Below are positions 17,403-25,165 of a DNA stretch of 63,257 bases, in pieces. Under the pieces are notes generated by a model. That model was not told where the DNA came from. It was given only the letters and a program-made list of their open reading frames with translations, and ran no database searches. The position numbers and the translations under genes are program-made. Location of the stretch: contig CAZYDR010000004.1 of assembly GCA_964645285.1 (NCBI GenBank), forward strand, positions 1-63,257, in the 5' to 3' direction. The stretch's first letter is position 1. Each line of letters begins with the position of its first letter. Source of the DNA: JAYZAP01 sp964645285. GTDB taxonomy: Bacteria; Pseudomonadota; Alphaproteobacteria; JAAXGF01.

Positions 17403-18368
17403 ATGTACGGCGAACAGGGAATGACGACCACCATGGAACACGAAATTCACCCCGAAATGCTGGCCATGCTGGCTGAATTCGGCGCGGTGCCCGAGGGCGA
17501 CACCATCGAGGAGAAGCGCGAAAACTGGCGCAAGTTCTGTTTCGAAACCCGGCGCCCGCGACCCGACGGCATGACCGTCGAGGACAGCAGCATTGCCGGA
17601 CCGGCCGGCGATGTGGACATCCGTATCTACCGCCCGGCCGGTGTCGGCTTGCCGTCGCCTTGCGTGCTCTACATCCACGGCGGTGGCTTCATGACCGGCG
17701 ATCTCGACACCAACGATACCATCGCCTGGAGCCTGGCCGAGGGCAGCGGCTGTGTGGTTGTCAGCACCCATTATCGCCTGGCGCCCGAGAACCCCTATCC
17801 GGCTGCGTTCGATGACAGCTATGGAGCGCTTTGCCACATTGCCGACAACAGCGCCGCCCTGGGCATTGACGCCAATCGCATTGGTGTCTGCGGCGACAGC
17901 GCCGGCGGCAACTTGGCTGCCGCCGTTAGCCTCGCGGCACGCGACCGCAAGGGACCCCGTGTGGTGGCCCAGGCGATTATCTATCCCGGCTTTCGCAGCG
18001 AGGGCACCTTGCCGTCGTTCACCACCTACGCCCATGCGCCGATCCAGTCGACGGCGGCGACCAAGATGTACCGCAAGACCTACATGCCGGATCCGGCGAC
18101 CCATAGCGATCCCTACGCCTGTCCGCTGATGACTGAGCATTACCGCGATCTGCCGCCGGCCTTGCTCCATGTAGCCGAGGTTGACGCCGCCCGCGATGAG
18201 GGCAAGTTATTCGCCGAGCGCATGGCCGACGCCGGTGGCGACGTAACCTATCGTGTGGCGCCGGGCATGATTCACAGCTTCATGCGAGCCCGCTTCAACG
18301 GCCCGGCCTCGCAAGCCGAATTCGACGTAATTTGCGAATTTCTCGCCCGGTATTTGGTATCCAAATGA
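17403..18368 (+). CDS. alpha/beta hydrolase (HSL/GDXG esterase family)
   Basis: A 321-residue carboxylesterase of the hormone-sensitive-lipase family. The oxyanion-hole motif is HGGGF at 92-96 and the nucleophile is S166 in GDSAGGN. The acid is in EVDAARDEG and the catalytic His in MIHSFM near the C-terminus. The first ATG abuts the upstream stop; ATGs at 17421 and 17433 are also possible and would remove six or ten residues. It overlaps the Rieske gene by four bases (ATGA), so it is translationally coupled with it. It might cleave an ester or amide before oxidation, but nothing in the sequence gives the substrate. Confidence 0.9.
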   Translation: MYGEQGMTTTMEHEIHPEMLAMLAEFGAVPEGDTIEEKRENWRKFCFETRRPRPDGMTVEDSSIAGPAGDVDIRIYRPAGVGLPSPCVLYIHGGGFMTGDLDTNDTIAWSLAEGSGCVVVSTHYRLAPENPYPAAFDDSYGALCHIADNSAALGIDANRIGVCGDSAGGNLAAAVSLAARDRKGPRVVAQAIIYPGFRSEGTLPSFTTYAHAPIQSTAATKMYRKTYMPDPATHSDPYACPLMTEHYRDLPPALLHVAEVDAARDEGKLFAERMADAGGDVTYRVAPGMIHSFMRARFNGPASQAEFDVICEFLARYLVSK

Positions 18369-19552
18369 CTGTGAACGACCGAACCACCCTTGAGGCGCTG
18401 GTCGCCCGGCAGAATCCCGGCTTCAGCCTCGAACAGCCGTTCTACGGCGACGAAGAGATCTTCAAGCTCGACCTCGAGCGCATCGTCTCCAAGCAATGGC
18501 TCTACGTGGATCACGCGTCGCGGCTGCCCAACACCGGCGACTACATCCTGTTCCCGGTGGGCGATGAAGAGATCATCTTGGCCCGCGACGAAGCCGGCGA
18601 GATCAACGCCTTCTTCAACGTCTGCCGCCACCAGGGCTCGCGCATCTGCCTCGAAGAATACGGCAACGCGCTCCGCCTAGCCTGTCCTTATCACGTCTGG
18701 ACCTGGTCTTTGAGCGGCGAACTGGTGGCGGCGCAGCGCATGCCCGAAGGCTTCGATAAAGCCGACTACCCGCTTCATCGCTGCCATGTGTGGGTCTACG
18801 AGGGGATGATATTCATAAACCTGGCCGAGGGCGAGCCCACGGACTTCGACATCATCATCAAGACCCTGGATCCGTTCGTCAGCCACTTCGCCATCGGGCG
18901 TACCAAGATTGTCCACCGTGAAACCTACCCGACCCATGGCAACTGGAAGCTGGCGGTGGAGAACTTCCGCGAGTGTTATCACTGCGCCCCGGCTCATCCG
19001 GAATACACCATGGTCAACGCCTATGTGGCCACCAATGACAGGAAGGCCAGCGCCTATACGCCGACCGTCGAAGCGTGGAACGAGAAGACCGCGGCCATGG
19101 GCCATCCTACGGGTCGCTGCCGCAACGGCACCGACCTGCCGGGGCAACCCCATGGCGCCTTTCGCCAGCCGATCCGCGAAGGCTTTCTGACCTTGTCGGA
19201 AGACGGTCAGCCAGGGGCGCCGCTGCTCGGCGACATCAAGGAATTCGATGGCGGCGAGTGCATGGTGATTTTCGGGCCGTTGTTCTACCTCTATTGCGCC
19301 AACGACCACATCACCACTTTCCGCTTCACGCCGGTCAACGGCCAGCTTACCGACGTGGTGTTGACCTGGCTGGTCCGCGAGGACGCGGCAGAGGGCGACT
19401 ACGACGTCGATCGCCTGAAATGGATGTGGGACGTGACCACCGTCCAGGACACCACTATTATCGGTGATAATCAGACCGGGGTGAATTCCTCGCGCTACTC
19501 GCCGGGGCCTTATTCCGAACGGGAACTCGGCACCATCGGTTTTATCAATTAG
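18365..19552 (+). CDS. Rieske non-haem iron oxygenase, quaternary-ammonium type
   Basis: A 395-residue ring-hydroxylating-dioxygenase-type alpha subunit. The Rieske [2Fe-2S] ligands are C87-x-H89 and C107-x2-H110. The mononuclear iron ligands are H206, H211 and probably D362. The residue that bridges the two centres is E203 (NFRECYH), not the Asp of aromatic dioxygenases; Glu at this place is known from oxygenases of quaternary amines such as carnitine monooxygenase CntA and glycine betaine monooxygenase GbcA. No reductase partner gene is in the window. The start ATG (18365) overlaps the hydrolase stop; an earlier in-frame start at 18332 would lie inside that gene. An aldehyde dehydrogenase follows after 76 bases. 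Confidence 0.88.
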   Translation: MTVNDRTTLEALVARQNPGFSLEQPFYGDEEIFKLDLERIVSKQWLYVDHASRLPNTGDYILFPVGDEEIILARDEAGEINAFFNVCRHQGSRICLEEYGNALRLACPYHVWTWSLSGELVAAQRMPEGFDKADYPLHRCHVWVYEGMIFINLAEGEPTDFDIIIKTLDPFVSHFAIGRTKIVHRETYPTHGNWKLAVENFRECYHCAPAHPEYTMVNAYVATNDRKASAYTPTVEAWNEKTAAMGHPTGRCRNGTDLPGQPHGAFRQPIREGFLTLSEDGQPGAPLLGDIKEFDGGECMVIFGPLFYLYCANDHITTFRFTPVNGQLTDVVLTWLVREDAAEGDYDVDRLKWMWDVTTVQDTTIIGDNQTGVNSSRYSPGPYSERELGTIGFIN

Positions 19553-19628
19553 TACCTCAGCCAGATCAGCCCGGACGCCACCCAGCCCACGGCCTAAGAT
19601 TACAACCAACCATCAGGGAGCGACTTTC

Positions 19629-21140
19629 ATGAACGCCTTAACCGAGTTTTTTCGCCTCAGCGGCTCACTCTTCATCGACGGTACGGCGCGTGGCAGCACT
19701 ACCACCGAGAGCCTCGATATCATCGATCCGGCGACCGAGGACCGCATCGGTGAAATGGCCGACGCCACCGAAGCCGAAGTCGACGAGGCAATCGCCATCG
19801 CCAATCAGGCCCAGAAGACCTGGAACGCCATGAACCCGCTGCACCGGGCCGAGTTGATGCACGAGGTCGGACGCGAAATGGCCAAGCTGACGCCGGTGGT
19901 CGCCGAGATGATCACCCGCGAGATGGGCAAGCCCTACAAGGAATCCGCCGACGAGATGCAGTGGGGCATCAGCGCCATCGACTACTATGGCGAAGTCGCC
20001 CGCCACGAAGCCGGCAAGGTGCTCGGACCGGTGACTGACGGTCAGTTCCACTTCACTCAGAAGAGCGCTATGGGCACGGCGGTGATCATCCTGCCGTTCA
20101 ACTTCCCCATCGTGCTGTTCTGCTGGGAAGCGGCGGCGGCGTTATCCGCCGGTAACGCGGTCATCGTCAAGCCATCGGAAAATACCGCCCTTACCACCAT
20201 CAAGTTCATGGAGGCCTTCAAGTGCCTGCCCAAGGGACTGGTCCAGTGCGTCACCGGCGGCGTCCGGGTCGGCCAGCAACTGGTGCAGAGCCCCGATACC
20301 CATGTGGTCGCCTTCACCGGTAGTATCCCGGCGGGCCAGGCCATCGCCACGGCCTGCGCCAAGACCTTCAAGCGGGTGCTGATCGAGGCCTCGGGTAACG
20401 ATCCGTTCCTGGTCATGCCGTCGGCGCCCCTCGACATCGCCGCCCGGGGCGCCGCCTTTGCCGCCAACATGAACTGCGGCCAGGTCTGCGTCTCCGCCGA
20501 GCGTTTCTTCGTCCACGGCTCGATCTATGACGAATTCGTTGAGAAGGTCGTCGAGGAGGTCGCCAAGATTCGCATCGGCAATGGTCTCGACAAGGTCGAC
20601 ATGGGACCCATGGTCAGCCAGCGCGAGCGTGACCGCTACGAGAAAATTCTCGCCCGCGCCATCGAGCAAGGGGCCGACCCGGTGATCGGCGGCGGCCGGC
20701 CCGGCGGCTTCAACAAGGGCTGGTTCGTCGATGCCACCGTCCTGCGCGACGTCACCTCCGACATGGACATCATGAGCACCGAGCCGTTCGGCCCGGTGGC
20801 GCCCATGTGCCGGGTCGCCGATCTCGACGAGGCCATCACCCTGGCCAATGACTCCGAGATGGGGCTTGGCGCTAATATCTACACCACTGATCTCAAGGAG
20901 AGCATGCGGGCGGTCAACGAGCTTGAAGCCGGCATGGTCTGGGTCAACGCGCCGATTCTCGACAACGACGCCGGGCCGTTCGGCGGCGTCAAGATGACCG
21001 GCACCGGGCGTCAGCTCGGCTCCGAAGGGCTCGACCAGTTCCGCCACACCAAGATGGTGATGATCGATCCCAATTGTGAATCCCAGGACTTCTGGTGGTT
21101 CCCCTACGCCGACGGCGAATCCTATCCCGGAGGAAAATAG
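19629..21140 (+). CDS. NAD(P)-dependent aldehyde dehydrogenase
   Basis: A 503-residue aldehyde dehydrogenase. The general base is E253 (LIEASGND, where most relatives have ELGG) and the nucleophile is C287 (NCGQVCVSAERFF). The cofactor-binding segments TAVIILPFNFPIVLF and VAFTGSIPAGQAIA are present. The closest types are succinate-semialdehyde/lactaldehyde/betaine-aldehyde dehydrogenases. It follows the Rieske gene and could oxidise the aldehyde released by that enzyme (for instance malic semialdehyde if the substrate were carnitine); this is inference from position. The preceding AGGGAGCG is a fair ribosome binding site. The gap of 76 bases before it shows no hairpin. Confidence 0.9.
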   Translation: MNALTEFFRLSGSLFIDGTARGSTTTESLDIIDPATEDRIGEMADATEAEVDEAIAIANQAQKTWNAMNPLHRAELMHEVGREMAKLTPVVAEMITREMGKPYKESADEMQWGISAIDYYGEVARHEAGKVLGPVTDGQFHFTQKSAMGTAVIILPFNFPIVLFCWEAAAALSAGNAVIVKPSENTALTTIKFMEAFKCLPKGLVQCVTGGVRVGQQLVQSPDTHVVAFTGSIPAGQAIATACAKTFKRVLIEASGNDPFLVMPSAPLDIAARGAAFAANMNCGQVCVSAERFFVHGSIYDEFVEKVVEEVAKIRIGNGLDKVDMGPMVSQRERDRYEKILARAIEQGADPVIGGGRPGGFNKGWFVDATVLRDVTSDMDIMSTEPFGPVAPMCRVADLDEAITLANDSEMGLGANIYTTDLKESMRAVNELEAGMVWVNAPILDNDAGPFGGVKMTGTGRQLGSEGLDQFRHTKMVMIDPNCESQDFWWFPYADGESYPGGK

Positions 21141-21147
21141 CCCCACC

Positions 21148-22938
21148 ATGAACGCACCGAGCCCGTTCACCACCCGCCCCGAGATTTCGGGGCGGTTTGG
21201 TGTCGTCACCTCGACCCATTGGCTGGCCACGGCGGCGGGTATGTCGATCCTCGAGCAGGGCGGCAACGCCTTCGACGCGGCCATCGCCACCGGTACCTCG
21301 CTGCATGTGGTCGAGCCGCACCAAAACGGTCCGGCCGGTGAGACACCGTTGATCTTCCACAGTGTTGATCAGGGCGGGGGCAAGGTGATCTGCGGTCAGG
21401 GCGTGGCGCCCCAGGCGGCGACGCCCGAGGCCTTCACGTCCCTGGGTCTCGACGTGGTGCCGGGCAGCGGATTGCTGCCGGCGGTGGTGCCGGGCTCGTT
21501 CGGGGCCTGGATGCTGTTGCTCGCGGAATACGGTACCATGACCGTACGCGAAGTGCTGACACCGGCCATCGGCTACGCCCGCCGCGGCTTCCAGTTGGTT
21601 TACAATATTCCCACCATCGTCGGCAACATGGCCGAGATGTTCCTCAATGAATGGCCATCCTCGGCGGCGGTCTACATGCCCGGCGGTAAGCCGCCCGACC
21701 TCAACAAACCCTTCAAGCGACCGGCCCTGGCCGACACCTTCGAGCGCATCATCCGCGAGGCCGAGGCGGTCGGCGGCAACCGCGAGCAACAGATTGAGGC
21801 GGCCCGGCGCTGCTTCTACGAAGGCTTCGTGGCCGAGACCATCGACAATTTCTGCCGCGACAACGAACTCATGGACACCTCGGGCGAGTGCCACCGGGGC
21901 CTGTTGACCGGCGACGACATGGCCAAATGGCGGGCCACCATCGAGGATCCGCTGAGCTACGACTACGGCGACTACACGGTCTACAAGACCGGCCCCTGGG
22001 CTCAGGGGCCGGTGTTCCTCCAGCACCTCGCCCTGCTCAAGAGCTTCGATCTCGGCAAAATGGGGCCCAACAGCGCCGAGTTCATCCACACGGTCATCGA
22101 GTGCGGCAAGCTCGCCTTCGCCGACCGCGACGCCTTCTACGGCGACCCGGATTTCGTCGACGTGCCCCTGGATGTGCTGTTGAGCGACGCTTATAACGAT
22201 GAGCGCCGGGCCCTGGTCGGCCATGACGCCTCCTTCGAACTGCGCCCCGGCAACGTACCGGGCTACAGCAATGAAATCGTCACCCGGCTCAAGGGCACCA
22301 CCGACATCGCCCACGGCGAATCCCTCGACTTCGCCTATCCCCAACCGGAGATCTATGAGGGCGACACTACCCACTTCGACATCATCGACCACCACGGCAA
22401 CATGATCTCGGGCACCCCCAGCGGCACCTCGCTGCACACCACGCCGGTGGTCGAGGGCCTCGGCTTCGGGCTCACCGCCCGGGGCCAGATGTATTGGCTC
22501 AAGGAGGGCCTGCCGGGCACTATCGCGCCGGGCAAGCGGCCGCGCACCACCCTGACGCCGACCCTGGCGCTGCGCGACGGCAAACCTTACATGGCCTTCG
22601 GCACGCCGGGCGGCGATCATCAGGACCAGTGGTCCATGGGCATGTTCCTGCGCCATGTTCACTTCGGCCTCGACCTCCAGGCGGCCAATGACGCGCCGGC
22701 CTTTCATACCAACCACCTGGCCTCCTCGTTCTTCCCGCGTGAATGCGATCTCGGCAGTTTGTCTGTCGAAGGGCGCCTCGACAAGTCGGCCTACGACGAC
22801 CTCAAGCGCCGTGGTCATCGCCTCGAAGTCTACGGCGACTACGATCTCGGCTACGTCACCGCCGCGACAGTGGAGAACGGCCTGCTGCGCGCCGGGGCCA
22901 GCCCGCGCGGCGGTCACTGCTACGCGACTGGCAGATAG
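21148..22938 (+). CDS. gamma-glutamyltransferase family protein
   Basis: A 596-residue N-terminal-nucleophile hydrolase of the gamma-glutamyltransferase family, made as a proenzyme that cleaves itself before a Thr. The catalytic Thr is T407, in DTTHFDIIDHHGN; the small subunit also carries the SGTPSGTSLH segment and GTPGGDHQDQW. The large subunit begins with the usual WLATAAGMSILEQGGNAFDAAIA. No signal peptide is evident, so unlike E. coli Ggt it may be cytoplasmic; such forms occur in amine and glutathione catabolism. The start is the ATG at 21148, seven bases after the dehydrogenase stop; the upstream frame extension is inside that gene. It closes the co-directional catabolic group. Confidence 0.9.
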   Translation: MNAPSPFTTRPEISGRFGVVTSTHWLATAAGMSILEQGGNAFDAAIATGTSLHVVEPHQNGPAGETPLIFHSVDQGGGKVICGQGVAPQAATPEAFTSLGLDVVPGSGLLPAVVPGSFGAWMLLLAEYGTMTVREVLTPAIGYARRGFQLVYNIPTIVGNMAEMFLNEWPSSAAVYMPGGKPPDLNKPFKRPALADTFERIIREAEAVGGNREQQIEAARRCFYEGFVAETIDNFCRDNELMDTSGECHRGLLTGDDMAKWRATIEDPLSYDYGDYTVYKTGPWAQGPVFLQHLALLKSFDLGKMGPNSAEFIHTVIECGKLAFADRDAFYGDPDFVDVPLDVLLSDAYNDERRALVGHDASFELRPGNVPGYSNEIVTRLKGTTDIAHGESLDFAYPQPEIYEGDTTHFDIIDHHGNMISGTPSGTSLHTTPVVEGLGFGLTARGQMYWLKEGLPGTIAPGKRPRTTLTPTLALRDGKPYMAFGTPGGDHQDQWSMGMFLRHVHFGLDLQAANDAPAFHTNHLASSFFPRECDLGSLSVEGRLDKSAYDDLKRRGHRLEVYGDYDLGYVTAATVENGLLRAGASPRGGHCYATGR

Positions 22939-22949
22939 CGCGGCTTTCG

Positions 22950-23789
22950 TCAGCGGGCTATGGCGTGGAGGGCAGTTTTACCCTCGGCGAAGCTATTGTC
23001 GATAATTGACAGTATCTTCGGATTGATGTTGTGAGGGGTGGCTTTGAACATGCCGCATTTTGCCAGCCCGGTTCGCGTATCAATCGTCCGTCCCAGGTAC
23101 TCAAGAACAACGCGCGCGGACGTCGGTAGACGGTCCGGCCGACTGGATATGCCGGTCACCAAGCCTGATAGGTAGTTGATGTGACTTCGGTGGGTGCGAA
23201 ATAGAATACTTAGCGAAAAGCCGTCCTGTTGAAGTGAGCCTTGCTCGGCGATGACTATTCGATCCGCGATCGTGGTTACCAAACCATTGAATTTCTATAT
23301 GAAACGCGCGTCATGTATCGGGTTTCTCAGGCGTTCGATTCTCTTGCTAAGTATCCGTCCTTGGTGTTCGTAAACACGCACCAATGACCGAATGACCCAA
23401 TTGGGCCAGCCGAATGAGTATGAGTAGGAATGATACCAGCCGACGTACTTGCGAAGGCTGGGATCATTCATCGCCACCAGATTCTCCTGGCTCCTTCCGA
23501 GCCAACCCGCACCACCAAGTGAGATTTTCAGGACATTTGAATTCAACAGCGTTTCAAATTCGCTGGCGGGTAACATGAGGTCGGTTTCATGGACACCAAG
23601 AATCTCGCATATACGCCGCGAATTGTAAGGCGATGGCCGATAGGTGCCATTGAGGTATCGACCGAACTGTTGACGATTGATTCCGGTCAGTCGGCAAACC
23701 TCCGAAACAGAGCGGTGCGTGGTACACAGAGTCCGTAGATTTCGCGCAAAATCATCAACCCGCGTAGGTGTTGTAGGTTCAGGTTTCAT
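22950..23789 (-). pseudogene. XRE-type regulator interrupted by an in-frame TAG
   Basis: One reading frame of 279 codons is split by a single amber codon at 23295-23297. The first part (164 residues from the ATG at 23789) has a helix-turn-helix like Cro/C1 proteins (SVSEVCRLTGINRQQFGRYL, then ICEILGV), and the second part (114 residues after the TAG, starting KFNGLVTTIADR) continues a smooth, protein-like C-terminal ligand or effector domain without a frame change. Neither half has an independent ribosome binding site that would make two genes obvious. The adjacent divergent binding-protein gene is probably its former target. Other genes here end in TAG, so the codon is read as stop. A sequencing error is possible. 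Confidence 0.75.
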
Positions 23790-23839
23790 CGGCCATTCAC
23801 TTGTCGTTGGATATGGATTACGCTGGACAAAGCAGTAAA

Positions 23840-23880
23840 TGCGCAAACCTGCGCAATTCTGCTGCGAAACGCGCACTATG
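23840..23880. promoter_or_regulatory. 10-bp-periodic GCGCA repeats, probable operator
   Basis: In the 149-base gap between the divergent regulator and binding-protein genes, four units begin exactly ten bases apart at 23841, 23851, 23861 and 23871: gcgcaaacct, gcgcaattct, gctgcgaaac, gcgcactatg. Spacing of one helical turn puts the GCGC(A) core on one face of DNA, as expected for cooperative binding of a repressor or activator. The likely ligand is the XRE-type protein encoded next to it, now broken. It lies 60-100 bases upstream of the binding-protein start and 51-91 upstream of the regulator start. Confidence 0.45.
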
Positions 23881-23938
23881 CAATTAACGTTATCAAGATA
23901 GATCGGTAACACCAAAAAAAATCACACTGGAGGACACC

Positions 23939-25066
23939 ATGGTTACGCGCGATCCTATAGACATGTTGCTATCGGGCCGGATGGACCGGCGCGCTTTTAC
24001 GCAATCTCTTGGAGCCTTGGGCATCGGCCTGGCGACGACGTCACTGGCGTCTCGCAGTGTCATGGCCGCGGAGGAAGAAGCCAGCTACTTCACTTGGGCG
24101 GGCTACGATTTGCCCGAGTTCCATCAGGGCTACATCGATATACATGGCAACGCGCCGAATATCGCGTTCTTTGGCGGCACCACAGAAGCCATGCACAAAA
24201 TCCGCGCCGGGTTCAAAACTGACATCAGCCACCCCTGTTCGGGTGGCGTCCCCATGTGGCACGCGGCCGGCATAATCGCGCCGTTTGACACCAGCCGCAT
24301 GAAGCACTGGCCCGACTACTTCGAGGCCCTGCGGAATATCGACTCAACCCTGACGCCGACGGGCGAAAATCTTTTCGTTCCGTGGGACTGGGGCAATTCC
24401 TCGATCCTCTACAACACCGATTTTGTCAACCTGGAGGGTGAGGAAGAATCCTGGGGCATCCTGTTTGACGAGCGCTACAAGGGCAAACTGGCGACCTACA
24501 ATTCGCCCCAGGCCGGCGTCCAAGTTGCTGCCCAAGTGCTCGGCTTCACCAACCTCGACACCCTGAGTGACGAGCAACTCGCCGAGATCAAGGTGCTTTT
24601 GAAAAAGCAGCGGGAGCTCCTGCGGTTCTACTGGGACAGCCAGTCCGAGGCCGGCCAGGGGATGGCGTCCGGCGAGCTGGTCGCGACCTACGCCTGGAAT
24701 GACCTCTACAAGACCATCAAGGACCAGGGGGTTCCGGTCAAGTACGCGACGCCCAAGGAAGGGGCGCGCAACTGGGTCTGCGGCTTTGTCATGACCGCCC
24801 CCGAGTTCCGGGTCGCCAGCGACGATAAGGTCTACGACTTCCTCAACGCCATGATGTCAGCGGAATCCGGGGCTTATTTGATCGACGCCTACAGTTACGG
24901 CTGTGGCAACGCCAAGGCCTTCGATTTGGTTTCGAAGGAACGCGTCGCCGAGGTTGGGCTGTCAGATCCCGAGGCCTTCCTCGCCAAGGGCATCCTCAAG
25001 CCGATCCCGCCCGAGTTCGACCAGAAATACGTCGAGCTTTGGGAAGAAGTCACGCTCGGCATGTAA
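23939..25066 (+). CDS. polyamine/putrescine-type ABC transporter substrate-binding protein
   Basis: A 375-residue periplasmic binding protein of the PotD/PotF (extracellular solute-binding family 1/8) type. The N-terminus carries a twin-arginine-like signal (MDRRAFTQSLG at 17-27, then a hydrophobic stretch to SVMAAEE), so export by Tat is likely. The mature part begins YFTWAGYDLPEFHQGY, and WDWGNSSILYNTDFV and FLNAMMSAESGAYLIDAYSYGCGN are typical. No permease or ATPase gene is next to it, so it is an orphan here: the partner is elsewhere or lost. Ribosome binding site GGAGG six bases upstream. A strong terminator follows. Confidence 0.88.
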   Translation: MVTRDPIDMLLSGRMDRRAFTQSLGALGIGLATTSLASRSVMAAEEEASYFTWAGYDLPEFHQGYIDIHGNAPNIAFFGGTTEAMHKIRAGFKTDISHPCSGGVPMWHAAGIIAPFDTSRMKHWPDYFEALRNIDSTLTPTGENLFVPWDWGNSSILYNTDFVNLEGEEESWGILFDERYKGKLATYNSPQAGVQVAAQVLGFTNLDTLSDEQLAEIKVLLKKQRELLRFYWDSQSEAGQGMASGELVATYAWNDLYKTIKDQGVPVKYATPKEGARNWVCGFVMTAPEFRVASDDKVYDFLNAMMSAESGAYLIDAYSYGCGNAKAFDLVSKERVAEVGLSDPEAFLAKGILKPIPPEFDQKYVELWEEVTLGM

Positions 25067-25082
25067 GCCGATAACGACCCTT

Positions 25083-25109
25083 GCCGGGCGCGCTCATGGC
25101 GCGCCCGGC
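25083..25109 (+). terminator. intrinsic terminator after the binding-protein gene
   Basis: Perfect 11-bp GC-rich stem GCCGGGCGCGC / GCGCGCCCGGC with a five-base loop (TCATG), followed by a short T-rich tail (ATTTCTTTG). It lies 17 bases after the stop of the binding-protein gene and would separate that transcript from the phosphoesterase gene. Confidence 0.8.
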
Positions 25110-25165
25110 ATTTCTTTGTAGCGACGGACGGCGCCACGCTGCGACACACAGGACATCGAAAACTC

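Noticed and set aside
20989..22917. 642-codon minus-strand open frame over the gamma-glutamyltransferase gene
   Set aside because: Antisense to a well-supported gene, composition typical of codon-position bias, no domain. The same applies to the 577-codon frame at 16437-18170.
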